A stretch of DNA of 64,000 bases, taken from the NCBI RefSeq assembly GCF_026810505.1, contig NZ_CP101750.1, positions 6,684,515 through 6,748,514 on the forward strand. Reading direction: 5' to 3'. Origin of the DNA: Streptomyces sp. Je 1-369 (GTDB lineage: Bacteria > Actinomycetota > Actinomycetes > Streptomycetales > Streptomycetaceae). The first letter of the stretch is position 1; each line of letters starts with the position of its first letter. The notes under the pieces were generated by a model. It saw nothing but the letters and a program-made list of their open reading frames with translations, was not told the DNA's origin and ran no database searches. Shown here one piece after another: positions 49,428 to 57,247 of this stretch. The position numbers and the translations under genes were made by a program.

Positions 49428-50654
49428 CTACTGTCCGCCCGTGGAGCGGCCGAAGAACTCCAGCTCGGCGATGGCCACCTGGCGCTTCTCGCCCGTGCCG
49501 TACGCGGAGCGCAGGATCAGCCGTGCCTTCACCGCGTCCCGTACGCGTACGTCGAGCTTCTGCACGCCGCCGTCGTTGATCCGGCGGTGCATCACGTGCT
49601 CCTTGCCCGCCGAGTCGTTGACCACGATGTCGAACTCCATCGGCCGCGCCTGCTCGGCGGCCTGCGCGCTCCGCGGCGACGTGCCCGGCGTGATCAGGAG
49701 GTTGAGCAGGTCGGTGGGCTGGCCGAAGTCGGCCTGCAGCCACTGGCCCGCCGAGTCGCCCGAGTAGCCGGTGCCCCACCAGGTGTTGCTGTAGCCGTCG
49801 AAGGCGAGCTTCGCGGCCTGCTTGGGGGCGGCGTGCGAGGCGCTGGAGGCGGTGGGGTGGACGGGGACCCGCTTGGCGAAGTGGTCCTGCACGGCCCGCG
49901 CGGCCGGTGGCCCGCCGAAGATACCGCCCGCCACCAGGCCGACGACCACCGCGATGCCCACGGCCCGCGCGATCCAGCGGGTGCGGTCGCGGTGGAGGCG
50001 GGGGCGCTGTCCCGCGTACGGGCCCTCGGCGATCGGGGCGGCGTGGTCCTTGAGCGGGTTCGCGCAGCTGCGGCAGAAGTGGCGGCGGGGGGCGTTGGGC
50101 GTCCCGCAGCTCGGGCACGGCGCCCCCGACTCGGGCTCGACGGGCACGGCGGCCTGCCGTACGCGCGGCCGCGCCGCCTCGGGCCTGCCCGGCAGCACGC
50201 TGCCCGGCGTCTCCGGGGCCACGGGCTCGGAGCCCTCGGGCACGGGCACGAGCAGGGACCGGATGGCGGTGTCGGAGGGCCGGGACGGCCCGGCCGACGG
50301 CTCCGCGGGGCCGTTGGAGGCGCCGGTGGAGGGGAGCGGGACGGTGGTGTCGGTCGATCCGGCACCGGCACCGGCACCGGCGCCCGCGCCCGCGCCGGAC
50401 CCGGCGGGGGGAGCGACACGGGGATCGACGCGGGGGTCGGCCGGGGTCTGCGGCGCGGGGGAGCCGCCCGCGGCGGGAGCGGTGCCGGGGCGGGCGGGGC
50501 CCGGGGCGCCCGCCGGGGTGTCCCAGCGCAGGAAGGCCCCGCACGAGTCGCAGAAGGACTGGCCGTGCTGGCGGGCCGGGGTGCCGCACTCGGGGCACGG
50601 GGTCGTGTTGGCGGGGGAGTTCTGCATGTCGTCCGTCTCGGGCTGGTCGGGCAT
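49428..50654 (-). CDS. Zinc-ribbon/transmembrane/discoidin-like protein of the injection system (CisA-like)
   Basis: 408 residues. Two zinc ribbons (C20, C23, C35, C38 and C180, C183, C194, C197) lie in a disordered Pro/Ala/Gly-rich cytoplasmic part, followed by one transmembrane helix (about 228-248). A discoidin/F5-8 C-like beta domain (about 275-405; WWGTGYSGDSAGQWLQADFGQPTDLLNLLITPG) is predicted outside. This layout fits a membrane adaptor for the contractile particle. I recall a Streptomyces protein called CisA with a similar order that is needed for particle attachment to the membrane; homology was not tested. It is the last gene of the minus-strand cluster, three bases beyond the tail protein I gene. 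Confidence 0.78.
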   Translation of the reverse strand: MPDQPETDDMQNSPANTTPCPECGTPARQHGQSFCDSCGAFLRWDTPAGAPGPARPGTAPAAGGSPAPQTPADPRVDPRVAPPAGSGAGAGAGAGAGAGSTDTTVPLPSTGASNGPAEPSAGPSRPSDTAIRSLLVPVPEGSEPVAPETPGSVLPGRPEAARPRVRQAAVPVEPESGAPCPSCGTPNAPRRHFCRSCANPLKDHAAPIAEGPYAGQRPRLHRDRTRWIARAVGIAVVVGLVAGGIFGGPPAARAVQDHFAKRVPVHPTASSASHAAPKQAAKLAFDGYSNTWWGTGYSGDSAGQWLQADFGQPTDLLNLLITPGTSPRSAQAAEQARPMEFDIVVNDSAGKEHVMHRRINDGGVQKLDVRVRDAVKARLILRSAYGTGEKRQVAIAELEFFGRSTGGQ

Positions 50655-50656
50655 GT

Positions 50657-51634
50657 CTAGGTCCCTTCAGGGAAAGGCGTGGCTGTCACCTCGGCCGTGA
50701 AGGGGAGGTGTGCTGGGCGGGCCGCCGCGACGACGGCCCGCAGGCGGTGCGCGTCCACGGATGCGGGATCGTGGACGCGCAAGGTGACGTGCAGGGCGGG
50801 ACGCGGGGCGCCGGGGAACGGGCCCAGTGGGCGTGCGGACCAGGCCGCGCCGCCGCTCTCGGCGATCTCCGGGCGTACGCCGAAGGCGAGTTCCACGGCG
50901 GCGGCGAGGCCGCGGCGGGTGCCGCGGACACGGTGCAGGTCGACGGCGGAGGCGACGGCGTGGCGGCGCGTGGCCAGCGGCTCGGTGCCGTCGAGCTCCG
51001 TACCGACCCAGTCCGTCAGCCAGTCGAGGAAGTCCGACGGCGTCAGGGACGGCGTGAAGTACGCCTCCAGGCTGTCCAGGACGGCGAAGACGGGCGCGAG
51101 GACGACGTCGAGGCCGGAGACGAAGCGCAGGATGAAGTCGTCGTCGGCGAAGACGGCGGGCAGCTGGTCCCCGATGGGATGCGCGGACCCGAGCCCCGGC
51201 AGGGACCCCCGCCTGGACTCGTAGCCATCACCGTCATCGTCACCGTTTCCGTCGCCTCCGTCACCGGGCCCGGAACCGTCGCCACCGCCTCCGGTCCCGC
51301 CTGCCCCACCGGCCGCTCCCGCCGCGTGCCCCGCCTGCGAGGCAGGGGCGTTGGTGACCCCGGACTTCACCCAGGAGGCACGCATGCCGCCCGAGGTGAC
51401 GGAGGCGCCCGGCGCGCTCTTCGCCGCGTGACCGGTACCGCTGCTGGGGCTCGGGGTGGCGTACGGGTTCGGCTCGGAGGTGTGGATCGGGGTGGCGTAC
51501 GGGTTGGGTGCGGAAGCGTGGCCCGGGTCGGAGTAGGGGTTCGCCGGGCCGAAACCGGGGGTGGGGGCGGGAGCCGCTTCGGGGGTGCCCTCGGGCTCCG
51601 GGGTGGTGTGCGCGTGGTTCTCGTCGTTCGTCAT
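50657..51634 (-). CDS. Phage-tail-protein-I-like baseplate component
   Basis: 325 residues. The first 140 are disordered, with repeated ANPYSDPG/PNPYATP units and a Gly/Asp run (GGGGDGSGPGDGGDGNGDDDG). The folded part begins SLPGLGSAHPIGDQLPAVFADDDFILRFVSGLDVVLAPVFAVLDSLEAYFTPSLTPSDFLDWLTDWVG, typical of tail protein I (Afp12-like) in contractile injection systems. The C-terminal half has AVDLHRVRGTRRGLAAAVELAFGV. It sits at the baseplate edge, joining fibres to baseplate J. Its ATG overlaps the baseplate J stop by four bases (ATGA). Confidence 0.88.
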   Translation of the reverse strand: MTNDENHAHTTPEPEGTPEAAPAPTPGFGPANPYSDPGHASAPNPYATPIHTSEPNPYATPSPSSGTGHAAKSAPGASVTSGGMRASWVKSGVTNAPASQAGHAAGAAGGAGGTGGGGDGSGPGDGGDGNGDDDGDGYESRRGSLPGLGSAHPIGDQLPAVFADDDFILRFVSGLDVVLAPVFAVLDSLEAYFTPSLTPSDFLDWLTDWVGTELDGTEPLATRRHAVASAVDLHRVRGTRRGLAAAVELAFGVRPEIAESGGAAWSARPLGPFPGAPRPALHVTLRVHDPASVDAHRLRAVVAAARPAHLPFTAEVTATPFPEGT

Positions 51635-53592
51635 CGTGCCTCGATGACGCGGACTCGGTGGTCGAAGGGGAACAGGAGGGCGGAGGGCGCCAGTTCGATG
51701 CGGTCCGTGGCGTCGCCCCTGCGGCCCGTCAGGGGGTCGGCGGGGTGGAGCAAGACCTCGTCGACGAGTTCCACGCCCGGTACCCGCTGGAGCGCGGCGA
51801 AGATCTCGCCGGCGCGCAGCGGGCGCCCGAACGGCCAGCCCTCGCGGTGGGCGCCGCCGGTCAGCGGGTCGAGGTAGGCGTAGAGCGCGTCGAGCGCCTC
51901 GGAGCGGACGCGTTCGGCCTGCGCCGCACGGAAGGAGTGGAGCGTGGCGACCACGGTGACGCCCTGGTAGTAGGGCGGGCCGACCGAGAGGCGGGTGCCG
52001 AGCGGGCGGCGGTCGTCGAGGAACGAAGTGACGCGGGAGAGGAGTTCCTCACCGGGCACCAGCTGCTCGAAGCGGAGCCGCCCGCCGCGGTCCGGCACCG
52101 CCTGCGGTACGACGAGGACCCGCACCGCGTTCTCCCCGGCCTCCGCGGAGTCCGCGGCCAGGCAGTGGATGCGCGCCGTCTCGGGCGCGGCCCGCCGGGC
52201 CAGCTCCTCGTAGTCGCGCGCCGTCACCGCCCGCTCCTGCGCGCGCAGCGCGATCGGCGCGCGGACCTTCGCCTCCTCGACCGTCTCGCCGTCGACTCCG
52301 CCGCGCGCCGCCTCGCGGTTCTCCACGCGGGCGACGTACGGAATGGAGCTGCGCAGGACCTGGATGGCGCCGCGGGCCACGTTGCCGGTCCGGCCCCCGC
52401 CCGTGCGGTAGCGGGTGGCGCGGATCGCGGCACCCTTCTGGGGGACGGCGCCGAACTGCCGCAGGGAGCCGTCCGGTTCGCGTACCGCGGGGCCGAACGC
52501 GATCTCGCCCGTCCCCGCGTCCAGCGTGACGTGCGGGTCGTACGGGCCCGAAGAGGCGAAGTCGTCGACGACCTGCCACTCGGCCCAGCCCGACCCCTCG
52601 CCGTCGGAGACCTCGAGGACCAGCGGCGGCCGGTCGGCGACGACCGGGGCCTGGGCAAGCCGGACGCGCTGTCCGGGCACGCCCGTGGAGTCGCCGAGGA
52701 GCTCGTCGCGTATGACGTCCGCGTGCGCGACGCCCGTCGTGCCGCCGATGGTGAACGCGGTCGCGGACCGCACGGTCGGCGACGCGCTGTAGAACGGCTG
52801 GCCCTTCGCCGCCTCGGTCACCCGGCAGCGCAGCCAGCCCGCGTCCTGCCGCCCGATGCGGGAGACGATGTGCCCGGCCGGGATGTGCAGCACGACGTCG
52901 CCGGGCCGGTTGAGGCCACCGGTGGAGTCCTCGTCCACCTCGCACTCGGTCCAGCCGTCCGCGGTCCACGCCTCCCACACCAGCGGCGGCTGCCGCGGGT
53001 CGACGCCCACGCCGTCCACCCGGCTGTCGAGCTGCAGCACCGCCGCACACCGCGGCACCGCGGCGCTGAGCCCGAAGAGCAGCGTGTCGCCGGGCCGCGG
53101 CGACTCCGCGAAGACCGCCACGTCACGGCCGCCGAAGATGTCCTGCCCGCAGTCCTGCGGCGTGCTGCCGTCCTCCTGGCGCAGCACGGCCGACAGCTCG
53201 CAGGGCACCACGGTCAGATCCGCCTCGGTGGCGAAGGCCACCGCTTCCTCGGTCTCGGTGCGGCTGGTCGCCACCTCCGTACCGGCGGGCAGGACCACCG
53301 GCTCGGCCTGGGGCGCGGACAGCCAGAACGTGACGTCCGCGCGGGCCGCGGAGGGCGGGAAGAGGGTGACGCCGAGCAGGTCGAGGAAGGCCAGGTGGTT
53401 CTTCTCCGGCACGCGGTTGAGCCGGTACACGATCTGGTCGGCCATGTGCGCGACGGCCTCGACGAGGGTGACGCCCGGGTCGGAGACGTTGTGATCGGTC
53501 CACTCCGGGCAGCGCTGCTGGATGTAGCGCTTGGCGTCGTCGACGAACTGCTGGAAGCGCCGGTCGTCGAGGTGGGGTGCGGGCAGGGCCAT
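51631..53592 (-). CDS. Baseplate J-like wedge protein
   Basis: 653 residues, the Afp11/gp6-like wedge subunit. Seen: LDDRRFQQFVDDAKRYIQQRCPEWTDHNVSDPGVTLVEAVAHMADQIVYRLNRVPEKNHLAFLDLLGV at the N-terminus (the classical opening of such actinobacterial baseplate proteins), a central set of beta strands, and a C-terminal VGPPYYQGVTVVATLHSFRAAQAERVRSEALDALYAYLDPLTGG block. It forms the baseplate ring that triggers sheath contraction. The upstream gp25 gene ends six bases before, and the gene overlaps the next by four bases. Confidence 0.92.
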   Translation of the reverse strand: MALPAPHLDDRRFQQFVDDAKRYIQQRCPEWTDHNVSDPGVTLVEAVAHMADQIVYRLNRVPEKNHLAFLDLLGVTLFPPSAARADVTFWLSAPQAEPVVLPAGTEVATSRTETEEAVAFATEADLTVVPCELSAVLRQEDGSTPQDCGQDIFGGRDVAVFAESPRPGDTLLFGLSAAVPRCAAVLQLDSRVDGVGVDPRQPPLVWEAWTADGWTECEVDEDSTGGLNRPGDVVLHIPAGHIVSRIGRQDAGWLRCRVTEAAKGQPFYSASPTVRSATAFTIGGTTGVAHADVIRDELLGDSTGVPGQRVRLAQAPVVADRPPLVLEVSDGEGSGWAEWQVVDDFASSGPYDPHVTLDAGTGEIAFGPAVREPDGSLRQFGAVPQKGAAIRATRYRTGGGRTGNVARGAIQVLRSSIPYVARVENREAARGGVDGETVEEAKVRAPIALRAQERAVTARDYEELARRAAPETARIHCLAADSAEAGENAVRVLVVPQAVPDRGGRLRFEQLVPGEELLSRVTSFLDDRRPLGTRLSVGPPYYQGVTVVATLHSFRAAQAERVRSEALDALYAYLDPLTGGAHREGWPFGRPLRAGEIFAALQRVPGVELVDEVLLHPADPLTGRRGDATDRIELAPSALLFPFDHRVRVIEAR

Positions 53593-53598
53593 CGGACT

Positions 53599-54012
53599 TC
53601 AGACTCCGCTCTCTGATTCCGTGGACGGGATCACGTAGAAGGGAAAGACGAGACTGCGCGGATTGTTGGTGCCGCGCACGGTGTAGCTCACGTCGATGAA
53701 CAGGACGGAAGGCTCGTCGGGCGCCGGACTGACCTCGACGTCCAGGACGTCGATGCGCGGCTCCCAGCGGTCGAGCGAGGACCGCACCTCGTACCGGATC
53801 CGCCCCGCCGTCGCCTCGTTGACCGGCGCGAACACCATGTCGTGCACGGCGCAGCCGAACTCCGGCCGCATCGGGCGCTCGCCCGGCGCGGTGGCGAGCA
53901 CGAGACGGATCGACTCCTCGATCTCGCGCTCGCGCCGGGCCAGCGCGATGCCGCCGCCCGCGTTGATGCGCAGCGGAAACGTCCAGCCCGCACCGACGAA
54001 CTGCTCACTCAT
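53599..54012 (-). CDS. GPW/gp25 family baseplate protein
   Basis: 137 residues. EQFVGAGWTFPLRINAGGGIALARREREIEESIRLVLATAPGERPMRPEFGCAVHDMVFAP is the gp25/Afp9 signature; the EIEESI helix and GERPMRPEFG strand form the handshake with the sheath. It starts sheath assembly at the baseplate. The ATG at 54012 lies 33 bases after the spike gene. Length is typical for the family. Confidence 0.93.
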   Translation of the reverse strand: MSEQFVGAGWTFPLRINAGGGIALARREREIEESIRLVLATAPGERPMRPEFGCAVHDMVFAPVNEATAGRIRYEVRSSLDRWEPRIDVLDVEVSPAPDEPSVLFIDVSYTVRGTNNPRSLVFPFYVIPSTESESGV

Positions 54013-54044
54013 GATCAGTGGCCCCCTCGACCCTGGACTCGACC

Positions 54045-55964
54045 CTAGAAAGGAATGCCATTGCGCAGCACGGCGGGAGCGGTCAGCGCGACGGTCGCAG
54101 GCGACGTGATGGCCGCTGCAGCGCCCGCGTTGACGGCCACCGCGCCCGCGGCGGTCACGGAGACCGCGCCGACCGCGTTCACGGCGACGGCGCCCGCCGA
54201 CTTGAGGCTGACGACGCCGGTCGCGTTGATGTCCGCCATGCCGCCCGCGTTGACGCCGAACTTCGCACCGGCCTTGATGTCGACCGCGCCGCCCGCGCTC
54301 ATCGTCAGCGAGCCGCCCGCGGTCAACGACAGGTTGCCGCCCGCCCTGATGCTCACGTTGCGGGTCCCCGAGATCGACACCGTGCCGTCGCTGCGGATGG
54401 TCACGCTGGTCCGCGCCTCGTCCATGTGGACGGTGAGGCGGCCGTTGCCGGTCTGGAGCCGGATGCCGCTCTTCATGCGGGACTTGGCGTCCACGAGCTC
54501 CATGATGTGGCCGCTGCGCGAGGAGACGGACCGCCAGTTGACCCGGCCGCTCGTCGGGTCGATCGGCTGCAGCCCGTCCGTGTTGGGCGTCGGCTTGTCC
54601 CGGCCGTTGTACAACCCGGCGAGAACGTACGGGTGTTCCAAGGACCCCCGGTCGAAGGCGACCAGCACCTCGTCGCCCACCTCGGGCAGCATCAGACCAC
54701 CGCCCCGGACCCCGCCCAGCTGCGCGACGCGGCACCAGTCGCTTTCGTACGTCTCCGAAAGCCACGGGAAACGCAGCTTGACCCGGTGCATCTTCAGCGG
54801 GTCCTTCGCATTGCTGACCAGCGCCATCGCGACGCCCGGCATCGGCGGCGCGGCGTCCGCGCCGCCCGAGGCGAGACCGTACAGCGAACGGAACTGGCGC
54901 CCCGAGACCGTCAGCCACGTCGTGAACGGCCGCCCGGACTCGAAGAGATGCCGCACCCCGGTCGCCGTGTACTTCCCCTCGAAGGGGAACCCGGCTCCCT
55001 TCAGCGCCACGGGCCGCCCCGGCCGCAGGTCGGGGTTGCCGGTGACGGCGACCTCGATCTCGGCGAACGACCCCGCCACGTCGTCCGCGAGCGCCCGGGC
55101 GGCGTGCGTGACCTGGGCCTGCGTCGTGTACGGCCACCCCGTCTCCGTCAGCTCCGCCTTCCCGAACGGCTGCGAAAGCTGCGCGGGCGTGATGTCGGCG
55201 ACGATGTCCTTGCTGCGGACCGCCGGGGACTGCGCGGACAGGGCCCGCTTCGCCCGCATGTCCCACCCCCGCACCCCGGCCGTGGCGACCTGCCCCGCCG
55301 CGGTCACCGCGACCCGGCTGTGCAGCGCGTTGTGCCCGAATTCGAGGACGTACGGGCTCTGCGCGGCCGGTGTCGAGTCGGACGGCGCCCCGGCCGCCGG
55401 CGCGAGCTTGGCGAAGCACAGCTTCCCGTCCTCGTCGAAGGACAGATGGGTGTCGTTCTCCTGCGCGAGCCGGGAGAGGAAGTCCCAGTCGGTGATGTTC
55501 GGCTGGGTCGCCAGTTCGTACACCGTCGGCGTCGACTCGATCTTCCCGAGCTTCACCTTGTTGGCGGCGGCGACGCGGCGCACGATGTCGGACGCCGTCA
55601 TGTTCGGGAAGCCATGCACACGGCGGTTGCGCAGCAGCCGGTGCCCCGGGTCGTAGCCGCGCACGACGAGCTGCTTGCCGCCGCCGTCCGAGTCGACCTC
55701 CAGGGCGGTGACCTCACCGGTCAGCATCGGCTTGCCGCGCACACCGTCCGTGAACGGGCACAGCACCGCCTTGGCGCCCACCTTGATCTGCGGGAACTTC
55801 TCCAGGATGTCCCCGCCCTCGTCGGCGAAGGTCAGCTGGAAGGCGGACGGCACGTTCACACTGGCGTCCACCCAGCCCTCGACGAGCAGCACGGCGAGCT
55901 TGTCGGGCAGGACGGACCCGCCGATCTCGGCGTGCAGGACGCTCGTGTACGTCTTCTCACTCAT
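54045..55964 (-). CDS. VgrG/gp27-gp5-like spike protein
   Basis: 639 residues. The N-terminal gp27-like hub (VLHAEIGGSVLPDKLAVLLVEGWVDAS, VRGYDPGHRLLRNRRVHGFPNMTASDIVRRVA, ITDWDFLSRLAQENDTHLSF) is followed by an OB-fold (LKMHRVKLRFPWLSETYESDWCRVAQLGG ... GDEVLVAFDRGSLEHPYVLAGLYNG). A long Ala/Val/Gly beta-helix needle follows, with repeats such as GGNLSLTAGGSLTMSAGGAVDIKAG and AVAVNAVGAVSVTAAGAVAVNAG. This is the Afp8-type trimeric spike that pierces the target membrane. No lysozyme domain is present. The ATG shares a base with the LysM gene's stop (TGATG). Confidence 0.93.
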   Translation of the reverse strand: MSEKTYTSVLHAEIGGSVLPDKLAVLLVEGWVDASVNVPSAFQLTFADEGGDILEKFPQIKVGAKAVLCPFTDGVRGKPMLTGEVTALEVDSDGGGKQLVVRGYDPGHRLLRNRRVHGFPNMTASDIVRRVAAANKVKLGKIESTPTVYELATQPNITDWDFLSRLAQENDTHLSFDEDGKLCFAKLAPAAGAPSDSTPAAQSPYVLEFGHNALHSRVAVTAAGQVATAGVRGWDMRAKRALSAQSPAVRSKDIVADITPAQLSQPFGKAELTETGWPYTTQAQVTHAARALADDVAGSFAEIEVAVTGNPDLRPGRPVALKGAGFPFEGKYTATGVRHLFESGRPFTTWLTVSGRQFRSLYGLASGGADAAPPMPGVAMALVSNAKDPLKMHRVKLRFPWLSETYESDWCRVAQLGGVRGGGLMLPEVGDEVLVAFDRGSLEHPYVLAGLYNGRDKPTPNTDGLQPIDPTSGRVNWRSVSSRSGHIMELVDAKSRMKSGIRLQTGNGRLTVHMDEARTSVTIRSDGTVSISGTRNVSIRAGGNLSLTAGGSLTMSAGGAVDIKAGAKFGVNAGGMADINATGVVSLKSAGAVAVNAVGAVSVTAAGAVAVNAGAAAAITSPATVALTAPAVLRNGIPF

Positions 55965-56722
55965 CAGGACTCCACGTGCGCGGGGACGGTGACGGGGCCG
56001 GGCCGGGCCTCGTCGGCGGCGGGCAGCAGTAGCTCGGTGCCGGGCCGCAGCCGCATCGGGTCGTCGATGTCGTTGGCCTCGGCGATCAGCCGCCAGCGGG
56101 TGGCGTCCCCGTACTCCCGCCACGCCAGCGACGCCAGCGAATCACCGGCCACCGTGCGGTGCACACGGCGCGCGGAGAGCGCGCCGGACGTCGGGTTCTG
56201 CCCCTTGGTGGGCATCGACACCTCGGTCAGCGCGAGCGAACACGTGGCGCGGATGGGTTCACCGGTCGGATTGAAGAGGGTGTAGGAGGCGCTGACGTTC
56301 GTCACGTACGCCACGAACTGCACGGTGTTGAACGACCCCCACGAGAACCGTACCCACGGCGGCGACGGCCGCTTGGAGGTGACGCTCTGCGGGGTCACCT
56401 CGCAGCACGAGAGGAGCATCTCGACCTGCTTCTGCACCTTCCCGGAGTTGGGGGTGCCGGAGGAGTCGAGGAAGACCTCCAGCTGGAGGGTGGCCGGGGC
56501 GGCGCCGGTGAACTTCGGCGGGGCGCCCCGGGTGTACGCGACGGCACGCTGCGTACGCCACTCGGCGGACCGCGCCATCTGGAGCTGCGTCGGGTTGAAC
56601 TGGAACTCCACCTCACCGATCCGCCCGCCCATCGACCCGCCGAGGTCGGTGGGCGGCTGGTGGATGGCGAGCGCGGCGCGGACCAGGCTCGCGCCTGCCT
56701 TGCCGCCGGTGGGCGCGGCCAT
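55964..56722 (-). CDS. LysM-containing tube/baseplate adaptor (Afp7-like)
   Basis: 252 residues. The N-terminal part has GEVEFQFNPTQLQMARSAEWRTQRAVAY and LQLEVFLDSSGTPNSGKVQKQVEMLLSC, the conserved tube-adaptor region. The C-terminus RRVHRTVAGDSLASLAWREYGDATRWRLIAEANDIDDPMRLRPGTELLLPA is a LysM domain, as in Afp7/gp53-like proteins joining spike and tube. The ATG at 56722 is chosen because GGGAGG precedes it; it begins one base after the previous gene's stop. The LysM is inside the particle in homologues, so peptidoglycan binding is not implied. Confidence 0.9.
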   Translation of the reverse strand: MAAPTGGKAGASLVRAALAIHQPPTDLGGSMGGRIGEVEFQFNPTQLQMARSAEWRTQRAVAYTRGAPPKFTGAAPATLQLEVFLDSSGTPNSGKVQKQVEMLLSCCEVTPQSVTSKRPSPPWVRFSWGSFNTVQFVAYVTNVSASYTLFNPTGEPIRATCSLALTEVSMPTKGQNPTSGALSARRVHRTVAGDSLASLAWREYGDATRWRLIAEANDIDDPMRLRPGTELLLPAADEARPGPVTVPAHVES

Positions 56723-56723
56723 C

Positions 56724-57161
56724 TCAGGCACCTCCCGCGTCGGTGAACCCGTGGTGCGCGATCTCCAGCGTCTCCGTCGCCACGGCGGGGCTGTCCGGAC
56801 TCAGGCTCGGCCCCTGCCAGCGCACGGGCAGCACCTCGACGAGCCCCCACTGCGCGACGATCGAACCGTCCGCGCGCAGCGCCGCGATCTGCGCGGTGGG
56901 CCGCGAGATCCCGGTCGCGATGGACGAGATCCAGGCGGCCACGCGGGCCGTGTCGGCGGTCAGGGGCCGGGTGAGCCGGATGGTGGAGAAGGTCACGCGG
57001 GTCGGCAGCTGCCAGACGAACCCGTTGTTGCCGCCCTCCTGCCGCTGCTCCACCTCCACCTCGGAGGAGAGCCCGTCGCACCCGTTGAACAGGCCGAGGT
57101 CCTGGCCGTCGATGGTGAGCTTGAAGAAGACGGTGGAGCCGGGGTCCTTGGGCGAGGGCAT
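56724..57161 (-). CDS. Tail tube/tube-initiator protein (T4 gp19-like), second copy
   Basis: 145 residues. KDPGSTVFFKLTIDGQDLGLFNGCDGLSSEVEVEQRQEGGNNGFVWQLPTRVTFSTIRLTRPLTADTARVAAWISS is a T4-like tail tube family pattern. The later LVEVLPVRWQGPSLSPDSPAVATETLEIAHHGF is the strand that packs in the ring. With the copy at 61426 the cluster has two tube-type proteins, as usual in these systems (Afp1/Afp5 types); this one is probably the initiator nearest the baseplate. An 86-base gap with tandem heptamers separates it from the Pro-rich gene. Confidence 0.9.
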   Translation of the reverse strand: MPSPKDPGSTVFFKLTIDGQDLGLFNGCDGLSSEVEVEQRQEGGNNGFVWQLPTRVTFSTIRLTRPLTADTARVAAWISSIATGISRPTAQIAALRADGSIVAQWGLVEVLPVRWQGPSLSPDSPAVATETLEIAHHGFTDAGGA

Positions 57162-57199
57162 GGGTTCTCTTTGCTGTGGTGGCGGGTGGCGGGTGGCGG

Positions 57200-57226
57200 A
57201 GGGCTTAGGGCTTAGGGCTTAGGGCT
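57200..57226. repeat. Tandem heptamers (GGGCTTA) in an intergenic gap
   Basis: GGGCTTA is repeated three and a half times, just after several GGTGGCG units (57178-57199). It lies upstream of the tube-initiator gene on the minus strand, within an 86-base gap. Probably slippage-prone DNA. An effect on translation of the downstream gene is possible but unseen. Confidence 0.75.
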
Positions 57227-57247
57227 GGTGTGGTCTGTTGTTGTCGG

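Noticed and set aside
51508..53616. 702-residue plus-strand frame
   Set aside because: Mirror of the baseplate J gene, with no ribosome site or domain.
54018..56285. 755-residue plus-strand frame antisense to the spike gene
   Set aside because: Composition and lack of motifs mark it as a shadow; the spike on the minus strand has full family patterns.
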